64,000 bases of DNA from Streptomyces coeruleorubidus (GCF_028885415.1 NZ_CP118527.1:3968001-4032000), one strand, 5' to 3'; numbered from the stretch's first letter, positions 36,748 through 46,651 are shown. A program made the numbers and translations. The notes: generated by a model from the letters alone, not told the origin.

Positions 36748-36841
36748 GTGGCACCCGCTCGCGGGCCTGCCGCCCCTCCCGTTCGAGACCCTCACGATCC
36801 CGGCGGCCCCGGACCGGACGATCGTGGCGTACGCGCCCTAG
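36748..36841 (+). pseudogene. C-terminal fragment next to IS element
   Basis: About 30 codons on the plus strand (HPLAGLPPLPFETLTIPAAP then a TAG stop at 36839-36841). It resembles the C-terminus of MmyB-type helix-turn-helix regulators, and the N-terminal part is absent. The fragment ends 1 base before the insertion element, whose target site overlaps the stop. Confidence 0.4.
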
Positions 36842-36842
36842 T

Positions 36843-37910
36843 TGTGCTGTTCGGGGACGTTGGTGACAGGCGACACGCCCTGAGCGGTCCTTGAACGAGG
36901 CGAGGGCCTCTGGTTTCGGTGTGGATTGCGACATCTACCCGACTGCCAGGAGGCCCTCGTTGTTCCACCGTAACGCCCCGCTGACGTCGACCGGCAGGCT
37001 GCGTCTGGCCCGGTGTGTCGTCGACGACGGCTGGCCCCTGCGCCGGGCCGCGGAACGTTTCCAGGTCAGCCACACCACCGCCGCCCGTTGGGCAGACCGC
37101 TACCGCAGGCACGGGGCAGCAGGGATGCACGATCGCTCCAGCTGTCCGCATCACAGCCCGCGCAAGACGCCGGCCGCGGTCGAACGACAGGTCGTGCGGC
37201 TGCGGCGCGAGCACACCGCATCGGACCGGTGCGGCTGGCCGCCCGCACCGGCATCGCCGCCTCCACTGCCCACAGGATCCTGCACCGTCACGGCCTGCCC
37301 GCGCTGGCGGCCACCGACCGGGCCACGGGCGAACCCGTGCGCCGCTACGAACGAGCCCGGCCGGGCGAACTGGTCCACATCGACGTCAAGAAGCTCGGCC
37401 GCATCCCCGACGGCGGCGGCCACAAGGTCCTCGGCCGCGCAGCCGGCCGGGAACCAGCCGCCGGCACCGGATATGCCTACCTGCACACTGCCCTGGACGA
37501 CCACTCCCGCCTGGCCTACACCGAAGACCTGCCCGACGAGACCGCCGCCACCTGCGCCACCTTCCTGCGACGGGCCACGGCCTGGTTCGCCGCCCGAGGC
37601 GTCCCCATCGAACGGGTGCTGACCGACAACGCCTGGTCCTACACCAAGAACACCTGGCGCCAGACCTGCCACGACCTGGGCATCAGCCCCCGCTGGACCC
37701 GACCCTGGCGACCCCAGACCAACGGCAAGGTCGAACGCTTCCACCGCACCCTGCTCGACGAGTGGGCCTACCACCAGCCCTACACCTCAGACGCCGAACG
37801 ACAGGCCGCATTCCCCGACTGGCTGGACTGGTACAACTACCACCGCCCCCACACCGGCATCAGCGGCCACACCCCAGCCAGCCGCGTCACCAACCTCTCC
37901 GAACAGCACA
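36843..37910 (+). mobile_element. IS481-type insertion sequence with intact ends
   Basis: A 1068-bp element. The left end begins TGTGCTGTTCGGGGACGTTG and the right end, read inward, begins TGTGCTGTTCGGAGAGGTTG, so terminal inverted repeats of about 25 bp differ at two positions. CCTAGT flanks both sides (36837-36842 and 37911-37916) as a 6-bp target duplication. One transposase gene fills it. Intact ends and duplication mean a recent simple insertion. Confidence 0.9.
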
Positions 37911-37915
37911 CCTAG
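36960..37915 (+). pseudogene. IS481 family DDE transposase with frameshift
   Basis: TTG start behind AGGAGG, then a double helix-turn-helix (LRLARCVVDDGWPLRRAAER, VSHTTAARWADRYRRHG). The frame changes near 37211-37216, where GAGCACACCGC appears to hold two extra bases relative to a continuous RREHRIGPVRLAART reading. The second frame continues with the DDE catalytic core (VHIDVKKLGRI, YLHTALDDHSRLAYTE, VLTDNAWSY, NGKVERFHRTLLDEW). The TAG stop lies beyond the right repeat, inside the duplicated target, so the stop is supplied by the host DNA. Frameshift could be a true mutation, programmed shifting or a sequencing error. Confidence 0.85.
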
Positions 37916-37916
37916 T

Positions 37917-38393
37917 CCGGCTCGGAGACGGCGGAGCGTCTGGCGCTGCCGGGGAGTCGGCCCTCAGCCGTCCCCGAAGCCCCGGAACGCGCCTGAGGCG
38001 TCCGCGGCGTCGGCGAGGGCGGCGCACAGCGCGTCCCGGGCGGCGGCGTCGCCGAGCACCGGGAGGAAGATGAGCGCGGGGACCGCCGCACCCCCGTGAC
38101 CGGGGGGCGGGACGACGGCGGTCCCCGCGTAAGACGCGGGCCTGGTCAGGCCGGGCTGGCGCGTCTGTGACGTCGATGGAGGTCCGGGAGCCGCTCCGGA
38201 GGTCCTTGACGCCAACGGCGTCGGCCGGGGGGGAGCCGCTCCCGCCCTGCCGACACCCACTAATGTGCAGGACTCGTGTTAAGCGGGTGCTGCGCGAACG
38301 TGACGCGCTCGTACCACTTCCGCGAAGTCCACGAAGATCGCGGACGAACGGCAAGTTCACCCGGTTCACGGGTGGTTCACCGGCCGTTCGCCG
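37917..38393. other. gene-poor stretch after IS element
   Basis: No complete gene can be supported. A minus-strand frame ending at 37964 (ALIFLPVLGDAAARDALCAA) looks coding but has no credible start and no recognised family, so it is probably a remnant. 38344-38384 holds GGTTCAC repeats (CGGTTCACGGGTGGTTCACC) of unknown meaning, just downstream of the broken cbs gene. Confidence 0.5.
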
Positions 38394-39774
38394 TCACTTC
38401 GCGGACCGGGCGAGGAAGGACAGCAGGTCCTGCCGGCTGACCACACCGGTCGGCTTGCCCTCGACGAGGACGATCGCCGCGTCCGCCTTGCCGAGGACGG
38501 CCATCAGGTCGGCGACGGGTTCGCCGGAGCCGACCTGGGGCAGCGGGACATGTGCTTCTCCAGCGGGTCCTCCAGCGAGGCGCTCTTGCTGAACAGCGCG
38601 TCCAGCAGCTCGCGTTCCACGACCGAGCCGACCACCTCGGCGGCCATCACGTCGGGGTGGCCCGCGCCCGGCTTGACGACCGGCATCTGCGAGACGCCGT
38701 ACTCGCGCAGCACGTCGATGGCCTGGCCGACCGTCTCCTCCGGGTGCATGTGGACGAGGGAGGGCATGCGGTCGCCCTCCTTGTCGTTCAGGACGTCGGC
38801 GACGCGGGCGCTGGGACCCGTGTCCTCCAGGAAGCCGTAGTCGGCCATCCACTCGTCGTTGAAGATCTTGCTGAGGTAGCCGCGGCCGCTGTCCGGCAGC
38901 AGGACCACGACGACGTCGTCCGGGCCGAGCCGCTCGGCGACCTCCAGCGCGGCGACGACCGCCATGCCGCAGGAGCCGCCGACCAGGAGCCCCTCCTCCT
39001 TGGCCAGGCGGCGGGTCATCTGGAAGGAGTCCTTGTCGGACACGGCGACGATCTCGTCCGCGACGGTCCGGTCGTAGGCCGTCGGCCAGAAGTCCTCACC
39101 GACGCCCTCGACGAGGTACGGCCGCCCGGACCCGCCGGAGTAGACGGAACCCTCCGGGTCGGCGCCGACGACCTTCACCTCCGTCGCTGACCTCCTTCAG
39201 GTAGCGGCCGGTGCCGGAGATGGTGCCGCCGGTGCCCACGCCCGCCACGAAGTGGGTGATCCTCCCCTCGGTCTGCTCCCACAGCTCGGGGCCGGTGGAG
39301 TGGTAGTGGGAGAGGGGGTTGTTCGGGTTGGAGTACTGGTCGGGCTTCCAGGCCCCGGGCGTCTCGCGGACCAGCCGGTCGGAGACGTTGTAGTAGGAGT
39401 CCGGGTGCTCGGGGTCCACGGCGGTCGGGCAGACGACGACCTCGGCGCCGTACGCGCGCAGCACGTTGATCTTGTCGGTGCTCACCTTGTCGGGGCACAC
39501 GAAGATGCACTTGTACCCCTTCTGCTGCGCCACGATGGCGAGGCCCACGCCGGTGTTCCCACTGGTCGGCTCGACGATCGTGCCGCCCGGCTAGCGCGCC
39601 GCTCTCCTCGGCCGCCTCGATCATGCGCAGGGCGATGCGGTCCTTCACGGAGCCGCCGGGGTTGAAGTACTCCACCTTGGCCAGGACGGTCGCCCTGATG
39701 CCCTTGGTCACGCTGTTGAGCCTCACCAGCGGGGTGTTGCCGACGAGACTGATCATCGAGTCGTGGAACTGCAC
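38394..39774 (-). pseudogene. cbs: cystathionine beta-synthase gene broken by frameshifts
   Basis: Starts normally ([23 protein letters not shown] lysine in [12 protein letters not shown]) and ends in a CBS domain pair (VADVLNDKEGDRMPSLVHMH and GVVSRQDLLSFLARSAK). The reading frame changes three times: near 39591 (GGCGCGCTAGCC where a two-base loss from CTCAAG fits), near 39185 (GGAGGTG, again fitting loss of CA from GGCAAG) and near 38552 (ATGTCCCGCTG, one base short). Each segment is well conserved between shifts, so loss is recent or partly due to sequence error. CBS condenses homocysteine with serine, so real loss would keep homocysteine for remethylation. Confidence 0.85.
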
Positions 39775-39932
39775 CGTTGTCTCCGGTTTGCCGCAGAAGT
39801 GGTCGTAGTTGGTGCCGCCAGCCTATGGCCTGCCGGTCATCCGTGACGGTCGTTCACTCGCTGTTGAGATTGGGCGACGGTCAGTACGGGGCAAGCACTG
39901 GGTGTACGGGTTCGAGGAGGTGGCGGCGGCGC

Positions 39933-40958
39933 ATGACGAGCATGTCGAGGGCGCGGGTGGCCCGGCGGATCGCTGCGGGCGCGGCGTACGGCGGTGGCGG
40001 GATCGGACTGGCCGGGGCGGCCGCCGTGGGGCTGGTGTTAGCGGAGGTGCAGCTGGCGCGGCGCCGGGTGGGCAACGGCACGTCCGCTCATGTGCCGAAC
40101 GCGGACGGCCGGTACGGCCGTACGTACGCCGGCCCCGGTGAGGTACCGCTGCGGCTGACGATGCTGGGCGACTCCACCGCGGCCGGCCAGGGCGTGCACC
40201 GGGCCGGGCAGACCCCGGGGGCACTGCTGGCCTCGGGCCTGGCGGCACTGGCGGAACGCCCGGTGGAGCTGCGCACGGTGGCGACGCCCGGGGCCCGCTC
40301 GGACGACCTGGACCGCCAGGTGGCCCTGGTGCTGGCCGACCCCGACGCCGTGCCCGACATCTGCGTGATCATGGTCGGCGCGAACGACGTCACCCACCGC
40401 ATGCCCCCGACCCGCTCGGTCCGCCACCTGGCCTCGGCGGTACGGCGGCTGCGCACGGCCGGCGCCGAGGTCGTGGTCGGCACCTGCCCCGACCTGGGCA
40501 CGATCGAGCCGGTGCAACAACCCTTGCGCTGGCTGGCCCGACGGGCCTCCCGCCAGCTGGCGGCCGCCCAGACGATCGGAGTCGTCGAACAGGGCGGCCG
40601 CACCGTGTCCCTGGGCGACCTGCTCGGCCCCGAGTTCGCCGCGAACCCGCGCGAGCTGTTCGGCCCGGACAACTACCACCCCTCCGCCGAGGGCTATGCG
40701 ACGGCGGCGATGGCGGTCCTGCCGACCGTCTGCGCCTGTCTCGGTCTGTGGCCGGCCGAGGAGGAGCGCCCGGACGCCTCCCGCCGCGAGGGCTTCCTGC
40801 CGGTGGCCCGGGCGGCGGCGGAGGCCGCGTCGGAGGCGGGTACGGAGGTCGCGGCCGCGATGCCGAGCGGGCCGCGGGGTCCGTGGGCCCTGCTGAAGCG
40901 TCGGCGGCGCCGGCGGGTACCCGAGCAGGAGCCGGCCCCTGTCACACCGTCGAACTGA
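39933..40958 (+). CDS. SGNH/GDSL family hydrolase
   Basis: Predicted 341-residue membrane-anchored esterase. An N-terminal hydrophobic stretch (residues 12-40, Gly/Ala-rich) precedes the catalytic blocks: LGDSTAAGQGVH (nucleophile Ser), VGANDVTHR (block III) and DNYHPSAEGYA (catalytic Asp/His). The C-terminal 80 residues are Arg/Ala/Pro-rich. ATG 39933 was chosen; ATG 39942 is an alternative. It is divergent from the broken cbs gene, an order I recall from other Streptomyces chromosomes, so this is core genome. Substrate unknown. Confidence 0.88.
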   Translation: MTSMSRARVARRIAAGAAYGGGGIGLAGAAAVGLVLAEVQLARRRVGNGTSAHVPNADGRYGRTYAGPGEVPLRLTMLGDSTAAGQGVHRAGQTPGALLASGLAALAERPVELRTVATPGARSDDLDRQVALVLADPDAVPDICVIMVGANDVTHRMPPTRSVRHLASAVRRLRTAGAEVVVGTCPDLGTIEPVQQPLRWLARRASRQLAAAQTIGVVEQGGRTVSLGDLLGPEFAANPRELFGPDNYHPSAEGYATAAMAVLPTVCACLGLWPAEEERPDASRREGFLPVARAAAEAASEAGTEVAAAMPSGPRGPWALLKRRRRRRVPEQEPAPVTPSN

Positions 40959-40987
40959 GGGAAGTCCAGGAGGACCCGGAAAAAGCA

Positions 40988-40995
40988 AGCGCTTA
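40988..40995. promoter_or_regulatory. TetR-type dyad upstream of thiolase gene
   Basis: AAGCGCTT within GCAAGCGCTTAG is a perfect 8-bp palindrome of the kind seen in promoters of actinobacterial fatty-acid genes. It lies 107 bases upstream of the thiolase start; the regulator is not in the window. Confidence 0.4.
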
Positions 40996-41102
40996 GAAAA
41001 CTGCGGTCAGGGTCACACCGCCACACCCGTGACCCAGGCCATACGTACGGGTAACTTCCCAGACAGCCCAGCCAGACCACCCGGTACGTCAATGGAGCCG
41101 TG

Positions 41103-42320
41103 ATGCCCGAAGCCGTGATCGTCTCAGCCGCCCGCTCCCCCATCGGCCGCGCCGTCAAGGGCTCCCTCAAGGACCTCCGCCCGGACGACCTCACCGCCAC
41201 GATCGTCCAGGCCGCCCTGGCCAAGGTCCCCGAGCTGGACCCGAAGGACATCGACGACCTGATGCTCGGCTGCGGCCTGCCCGGCGGCGAGCAGGGCCAC
41301 AACCTCGGCCGCATCGTCGCCGTACAGATGGGGATGGACCACCTGCCGGGCTGCACCATCACCCGGTACTGCTCCTCCTCCCTCCAGACCTCCCGCATGG
41401 CCCTGCACGCCATCAAGGCGGGCGAGGGCGACGTCTTCATCTCGGCCGGTGTCGAGATGGTCTCCCGGTACGCCAACGGCAGCTCGGACATGCCCGGCAC
41501 GCACAACCCGCTCTTCGCCGAGGCCGAGGCGCGCACCGCCGCGACCGCCCAGTCCGAGGGCTCCACCTGGCACGACCCGCGCGAGGACGGCCTGCTGCCC
41601 GACCCGTACATCGCGATGGGCCAGACCGCCGAGAACCTGGCCCGCGCCAAGGGCATCACCCGCCAGGACATGGACGAGTTCGGCGTCCGCTCGCAGAACC
41701 TCGCCGAAGAGGCCATCAAGAACGGCTTCTGGGAGCGCGAGATCACCCCGGTGACCCTCCCCGACGGCACGGTCGTCGCCAAGGACGACGGCCCCCGCGC
41801 CGGCGTCACCCTGGAGGGCGTCCAGGGCCTCAAGCCGGTCTTCCGCCCCGACGGCCTGGTCACGGCCGGCAACTGCTGCCCGCTGAACGACGGCGCCGCC
41901 GCGCTCGTGATCATGTCCGACACCAAGGCCCGCGAGCTGGGCCTCACCCCGCTCGCCCGCATCGTGTCGACCGGCGTCTCCGGCCTCTCGCCCGAGATCA
42001 TGGGCCTCGGCCCGGTCGAGGCGAGCAACCAGGCCCTGAAACGGGCCGGGCTGACCATCGACGACATCGACCTGGTCGAGATCAACGAGGCGTTCGCCGC
42101 CCAGGTGATCCCCTCCTACCGCGACCTGGGCCTCCCGCTGGAGAAGCTGAACGTCAACGGCGGCGCCATCGCCGTCGGCCACCCCTTCGGCATGACCGGC
42201 GCCCGCATCACCACCACGCTCATCAATTCCCTCCAGTTCCACGACAAGCAGTTCGGGCTGGAGACGATGTGCGTCGGCGGCGGCCAGGGCATGGCCATGG
42301 TCATCGAGCGCCTCAGCTGA
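41103..42320 (+). CDS. acetyl-CoA C-acyltransferase (thiolase)
   Basis: Predicted 405-residue thiolase of the beta-oxidation type. The acylated Cys is in [18 protein letters not shown], with the C-terminal blocks [19 protein letters not shown] (His) and [17 protein letters not shown] (second Cys). The ATG at 41103 follows GGAG; GTG 41100 is adjacent. It cleaves 3-ketoacyl-CoA or condenses acetyl-CoA. A palindrome upstream suggests fatty-acid control, and a strong terminator follows. Confidence 0.93.
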   Translation: MPEAVIVSAARSPIGRAVKGSLKDLRPDDLTATIVQAALAKVPELDPKDIDDLMLGCGLPGGEQGHNLGRIVAVQMGMDHLPGCTITRYCSSSLQTSRMALHAIKAGEGDVFISAGVEMVSRYANGSSDMPGTHNPLFAEAEARTAATAQSEGSTWHDPREDGLLPDPYIAMGQTAENLARAKGITRQDMDEFGVRSQNLAEEAIKNGFWEREITPVTLPDGTVVAKDDGPRAGVTLEGVQGLKPVFRPDGLVTAGNCCPLNDGAAALVIMSDTKARELGLTPLARIVSTGVSGLSPEIMGLGPVEASNQALKRAGLTIDDIDLVEINEAFAAQVIPSYRDLGLPLEKLNVNGGAIAVGHPFGMTGARITTTLINSLQFHDKQFGLETMCVGGGQGMAMVIERLS

Positions 42321-42360
42321 GCGCCGTACCGTAGCCGCCATAGCACGCGCTGTGAGGCCC

Positions 42361-42397
42361 CAGCCCGGAACCCCGGAAACCCCGGGGTTCCGGGCTG
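42361..42397 (+). terminator. rho-independent terminator of thiolase gene
   Basis: CAGCCCGGAACCCC (42361-42374) pairs with GGGGTTCCGGGCTG (42384-42397), followed directly by TTTTGT. A textbook stem with U-tract. Confidence 0.9.
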
Positions 42398-42593
42398 TTT
42401 TGTGATCCAATCTCCCCCAGGATGTGACCTATCTCCCTCCGCACCGAGAGAAGCCCAGGTCACAGCAGCCCCACCCTCTCCCCCGGCACCGAAGCCCTGT
42501 CCGTTTCGTGACGTTACGCACTGACAGCTGGTTAGTCCGCCCTTCAAGCTGATGTAGGAAGTCGGGGGTCGACTTTGAACCGGGAGTACGTCA

Positions 42594-43376
42594 GTGAGCG
42601 CCATGCCGATCGCGTTGCTGGTCACCACGGCCGCCACGGGCGCCGTGGGTGTCGCCGTCCTGCGCACCGTGCTGCAGCTGCGCCGACAGGTCGCGGCCCT
42701 GCACACCGCGCTGGCCGAGAACCGCGCCGCCACCACTCGCGCACTGCTGCCCGCCGCCCGCACGCATGCCGACACCGACGAGATACGGGCCGCCGTGGCG
42801 GCGGCGCTCGCGGAGGAACGCGAGCGGGAGCTCGCCGAGGCGCGGGCGTTCTGGGCCGCCCAGGAGGCCCGTGACGCCTCCGACGCGCCGCCCATGCTGG
42901 GTCTGCCCGACGTCGACCTGTTCCTGCCCCGGCAGGCCGATTTCGCGGGTCTGGAGCCGGTGTCCGAGCCCGGCGCGGACACCGAGGAGCCGGCCGCCGA
43001 GTCCCCGGAGCTGGCCGCGGCCCGCCGCCGGCACCCCTCCCACCCGGACTTCGTGCCGACGCAGTCGCCGGTGGCGAACGACCACGAGCGCACGGTCGCC
43101 ACACTGGAGGAGCTGGCCGCCTCGCGCGTGGAACTGACGGACGTCCGCCCGGGCCCGCTGGGCACCCTCGACGTCTACGTCTTCGCCGACGGCACGACCC
43201 TGTGCATGACCCCGGGCCACCGGGAGACCGCGGAGCACCTCGCCGCAGCCCTGCGCGCAGGGGAAACCCCGATCCTCCTGGGCGGCTCCGGCATCTCGGG
43301 CGCCTACACCCTGACGTTCGAGTGCGGCAAGGAGAACGTCTACATCCTGGCCGACAGGGTCATCGCGTCCCTCTGA
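42594..43376 (+). CDS. conserved hypothetical membrane-anchored protein
   Basis: Predicted 260-residue protein. An N-terminal helix ([17 protein letters not shown]) anchors it, followed by a coiled-coil-like region (residues 30-90, rich in Ala, Glu and Arg), a Pro/Glu linker and a globular C-terminal domain of about 110 residues ([20 protein letters not shown], then [15 protein letters not shown]). I know similar proteins only as streptomycete conserved hypotheticals. GTG 42594 is the probable start. No enzyme motif seen. Confidence 0.75.
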   Translation: MSAMPIALLVTTAATGAVGVAVLRTVLQLRRQVAALHTALAENRAATTRALLPAARTHADTDEIRAAVAAALAEERERELAEARAFWAAQEARDASDAPPMLGLPDVDLFLPRQADFAGLEPVSEPGADTEEPAAESPELAAARRRHPSHPDFVPTQSPVANDHERTVATLEELAASRVELTDVRPGPLGTLDVYVFADGTTLCMTPGHRETAEHLAAALRAGETPILLGGSGISGAYTLTFECGKENVYILADRVIASL

Positions 43377-43459
43377 GGGGCGCGGGGCTGTATCGATATG
43401 CGGCTCCGCCGCGCGGGCGCGAGCAACCCAAGACCACCCGCACCCGCCGACGAAACGGG

Positions 43460-43771
43460 TCACACCCCCGCCCGCTTCTGCGCCTCCTCAACCAGCCGCA
43501 CCGCTTCATCGACATCGGCACCACTGGGAATCACCACCGCCAGATCATGCGCGGCAACGGTGATCTGATCTGCCGCTGCAAACATCCCCGCATCCGGCAT
43601 CTCCCGAGGCTCCACGCCCGGCTCCTCCAACTCCTGGGCCCAACGAGCGAGCTGCCGGGCCAGGCCGAGAGCCTCAGCGGCAGCGCCCCGCTGCAACCGG
43701 CTCTGGGGCGCAGCCCTCAAACGATCGGCGAAATGATCCACCGCACGGGTCAGAGGCGTCGTATCAACCAC
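43460..43771 (-). CDS. conserved hypothetical protein
   Basis: Predicted 103-residue soluble, largely helical protein (VDTTPLTRAVDHFADRLRAA, LGLARQLARWAQELEEPG). GTG start at 43771. Hydrophobic heptads suggest a helical bundle. No function recognised. It converges with the preceding gene. Confidence 0.6.
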   Translation of the reverse strand: MVDTTPLTRAVDHFADRLRAAPQSRLQRGAAAEALGLARQLARWAQELEEPGVEPREMPDAGMFAAADQITVAAHDLAVVIPSGADVDEAVRLVEEAQKRAGV

Positions 43772-43873
43772 GCCGCGAGCGTACGCGTCGCACCGGGACT
43801 GTTGCCAACGGGCGAACACTCAGGCACGGTGACCTGAAGGACCGGCTTACATCCCATGCGTCCGGAGGCGCCG

Positions 43874-44104
43874 ATGTCCCAAGTCTTCTCCGAAGAGACC
43901 CATCGCAACATGCTCGCCCGCATCCCCCACTGCACCGGTCGTGAGATCTCCGACTGGTTGCGCACCGTCGAAGAAGGCCCGGCACTCTTCCGCTTCGAGG
44001 AAAAGGTCAGCTGGCTCCGGCACGAATACAACCTCGCGTATGGCCACGCCAAGGCGATCATCCACGAGTACGACCTGAGGAGGGCCGCGCGCAAACTGCT
44101 CTAG
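43874..44104 (+). CDS. DUF4287 domain protein
   Basis: Predicted 76-residue protein, ATG behind GGAGG with 6-base spacing. The sequence RIPHCTGREISDWLRTVEEG and WLRHEYNLAYGHAKAIIHEY matches the DUF4287 pattern. Function unknown. It ends shortly before a bidirectional terminator. Confidence 0.8.
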   Translation: MSQVFSEETHRNMLARIPHCTGREISDWLRTVEEGPALFRFEEKVSWLRHEYNLAYGHAKAIIHEYDLRRAARKLL

Positions 44105-44144
44105 GCGCGCACACGTCTCGACGACGAAGCCGCCCGGCAGTCGA

Positions 44145-44176
44145 CGAAGGGCCCCGGCCGAAGCCGGGGCCCTTCG
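44145..44176. terminator. bidirectional terminator
   Basis: CGAAGGGCCCCGGC (44145-44158) and GCCGGGGCCCTTCG (44163-44176) pair perfectly around CGAA, between converging genes. Confidence 0.88.
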
Positions 44177-44194
44177 CGCACGACGCGTCGGCGA

Positions 44195-45103
44195 CTAGTC
44201 GTTGCTGTTGAGGATCGAGATGAGCCTCAGGAACTCCAGGTAGATCCACACCAGCGTCAGCGTGAGGCCGAAGGCCGCGAGCCACGCCTCCTCGCGCGGA
44301 GCGCCGTAGGCGACGCCGTCCTCGACCTGCTTGAAGTCCAGGGCGAGGAAGCAGGCGCCGAGGATGATGCCGATGACGCCGAAGACGACACCGAGGGCAC
44401 CGCTGCGGAAGCCGAGGCCGTCACCGCCGCCGAAGACCGCGAACAGCAGGTTCACCATCATCAGCAGGATGAAGCCGAGCGCTGCCGCCATCACGAAGCC
44501 GTAGAAGCGGCGGTTGACTCGGATCCAGCCGGCCTTGTAGGCGATCAGCACACCGGCGAAGACCGCCATCGTGCCGATCACGGCCTGCATGGCCGCGCCG
44601 TCGGCGATGCGGTTGTCGACGATGTTGGACACGACGCCGAGGAAGACACCCTCGAACGCGGCGTACGTCAGGATCAGCGCGGGCGAGGCCTTGCGCTTGA
44701 AGGACTGCACGAACGCCAGGACCATGCCGATCAGCGCGGCGCCGATACCGATGCCGTAGCTACGGCTGATGTTGGCGTCGTCGATCGGCAGCAGGGCCCA
44801 GGAGAGCGCCGCGGTGAGGATGAGCACACCGAGCGTGCTCGCCGTGCGCAGGACGACATCGTCGATGGTCATCCGGCCGGTGGTGGCCGGGGCCTGCGGC
44901 GGCGCGCCGTACTGCAGGTCCTGCTGGGCGTAAGGGTTCTGCGCGTACGGGTTCTGCGCGTAGGGGTTGCCCGTCGGCTGCGCGTACGGGTTGCCCTGGG
45001 TGGCGACAGCGGGACCCCCGGCCTGCGGCGCGGTGTTGAAGCCCGCGTAGCCGTTGTCGCGGCTGAACCCCCGTCGCGAGAAGACCGGGTTTCTGCTCCT
45101 CAT
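44195..45103 (-). CDS. Bax inhibitor-1/YccA family membrane protein
   Basis: Predicted 302-residue protein. The cytoplasmic N-terminus has NPYAQ repeats (four copies between residues 38 and 60), then TMTIDD-like start of the BI-1 domain (GRMTIDDVVLRTASTLG) and seven hydrophobic helices, ending RLISILNSND. ATG follows a GGAGGAGTG site. BI-1 proteins are pH-sensitive Ca2+ leak channels in studied members; the bacterial role is unclear. The repeats may be a protein-binding tail. Confidence 0.9.
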   Translation of the reverse strand: MRSRNPVFSRRGFSRDNGYAGFNTAPQAGGPAVATQGNPYAQPTGNPYAQNPYAQNPYAQQDLQYGAPPQAPATTGRMTIDDVVLRTASTLGVLILTAALSWALLPIDDANISRSYGIGIGAALIGMVLAFVQSFKRKASPALILTYAAFEGVFLGVVSNIVDNRIADGAAMQAVIGTMAVFAGVLIAYKAGWIRVNRRFYGFVMAAALGFILLMMVNLLFAVFGGGDGLGFRSGALGVVFGVIGIILGACFLALDFKQVEDGVAYGAPREEAWLAAFGLTLTLVWIYLEFLRLISILNSND

Positions 45104-45329
45104 TTCACTCCTCCATGGCCAACACTGCGTGACCTTGGCTCAAGAGTAATAGGTAGGCAAAGGAATGACCCTAGTGCTTGGGGAGGATCTTTCCCTCGTC
45201 GTGCTGCGCAACACGCTACGCGGCTTCGTGATTCCCCTCATCGGAGGGGGTCATTCATCACCAAGCTGCGACACATCCGGAACCGGTCGGAGATCACCCG
45301 CTGACGCCGTCCTTACGTCACGCCAAGCG

Positions 45330-46505
45330 TCACTCGAACGGGAAGCCCGCGTACCCCTCGGCCAGGTCGGTCTCGGCGGCGCGGCAGGAGGCGATGCGTT
45401 CCAGCCGGGCGAGCTGGAGCCGGTCCTCGAAGCCGGTCGCGCCGGGGGCGCGGTGCAGGAGGGCCGTCATGTCGTAGGAGAACCGCTCGGCCTGCCAGAT
45501 CCGGCGCAGGCAGGTCTGCGAGTAGGCGTCGAGCAGCTCCGGTGAACCGGTCTCCTTCCGGTGGGCCAGGGCCCGGGCGAACGTCACGACGTCGCCGACG
45601 GCGAGGTTCAGCCCCTTCGCGCCGGTGGGCGGCACGATGTGCGCGGCATCGCCGGCGAGGAAGAGGCGACCGTGACGCATGGGCTCGTGGACGTAGGAGC
45701 GCATGGGCGTGACCGACTTCTGGGTGATGGGGCCGCGCTCCAGGCGCCAGCCGTCGGCGGTCTCGAAGCGGCGCTCCAGCTCGTCCCAGATCGCCTCGTC
45801 GCTCCACGCCTCGGCGTCGGTGCCGTCGGGCACCTGGAGGTAGAGGCGGGAGACGGACGGTGAGCGCATGGACAGCAGGGCGAAGCCGCGGTCGTGGCGG
45901 GCGTAGACGAGCTCGTCGTGCGAGGGCGGCACGTCGGCGAGGATGCCGAGCCAGCCGAAGGGGTACGTCCGTTCGAAGATCTGGACGAGTTCGGTCGGGA
46001 TCGCCTTGCGGGCCACTCCCCAGAAGCCGTCACAGCCCACGACGTACTCGCACTCCAGGACGTCCTCGCGGCCCTCGTGCCGGAAGCGGACGCGCGGGGC
46101 GTCGGTGCCGGCGTCCTCCACGGCCAGCGCCTCCGCCTCGAACAGCAGCGGGCCGCCCTCGGCGAGCTGGAGGGCGATGAGGTCCTTGCAGACCTCGGTC
46201 TGGGCGTAGACCATCACGGAGCGGCCGCCGGTGAGGGCGGGGAAGTCGACGCGGTGGCGCCTGCGGTCGAAGCGCAGTTCGATGCCGTCGTGGCGCAGCC
46301 CCTCGCGGTCCATGCGCTCCCCGGCACCGGCCGCGCGCAGCACGTCCGCCGTGCCCTGCTCCAGGATCCCGGCGCGCTGCCGCCGCTCGACGTAGGCGCG
46401 GTCGCGGCTCTCCAGGACGACCGAGTCGATGCCGGCGTTGTGGAGCAGCCGGGCGAGGAGGAGGCCGGCGGGTCCGGCTCCGATGATGCCGACGGTGGTG
46501 CGCAT
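45330..46505 (-). CDS. pobA: 4-hydroxybenzoate 3-monooxygenase
   Basis: Predicted 391-residue flavoprotein hydroxylase converting 4-hydroxybenzoate to protocatechuate with NADPH and O2. FAD motif VGIIGAGPAGLLLARLLHNAG at the N-terminus, the PHBH-type RQRAGILEQGT, the DG motif VGCDGFWGVARKAIP and the second FAD motif LFLAGDAAHIVPPTGAKGLN. Length matches PobA. ATG 46505 has GAAGAGGG upstream. A 20-bp dyad just upstream is a likely operator. No other protocatechuate genes are in the window. Confidence 0.93.
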   Translation of the reverse strand: MRTTVGIIGAGPAGLLLARLLHNAGIDSVVLESRDRAYVERRQRAGILEQGTADVLRAAGAGERMDREGLRHDGIELRFDRRRHRVDFPALTGGRSVMVYAQTEVCKDLIALQLAEGGPLLFEAEALAVEDAGTDAPRVRFRHEGREDVLECEYVVGCDGFWGVARKAIPTELVQIFERTYPFGWLGILADVPPSHDELVYARHDRGFALLSMRSPSVSRLYLQVPDGTDAEAWSDEAIWDELERRFETADGWRLERGPITQKSVTPMRSYVHEPMRHGRLFLAGDAAHIVPPTGAKGLNLAVGDVVTFARALAHRKETGSPELLDAYSQTCLRRIWQAERFSYDMTALLHRAPGATGFEDRLQLARLERIASCRAAETDLAEGYAGFPFE

Positions 46506-46532
46506 CGGACGCCCTCTTCTCATCCGTTCGTG

Positions 46533-46552
46533 TGGTGAACTTTTCTTCACCA
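46533..46552. promoter_or_regulatory. palindromic operator upstream of pobA
   Basis: TGGTGAACTTTTCTTCACCA has arms TGGTGAA/TTCACCA with a 6-base spacer, 28 bases upstream of the pobA start on the minus strand. Fits an IclR- or MarR-type aromatic regulator. Confidence 0.6.
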
Positions 46553-46651
46553 TTGTCGGATGTGAGTCTCTGACGGCATACGGCCGCTGTCAACGGGCGC
46601 GCCGCGCAGAATGCCACAAACAGGAAGGCCCGCCACGGTAGGCGGACCTGG

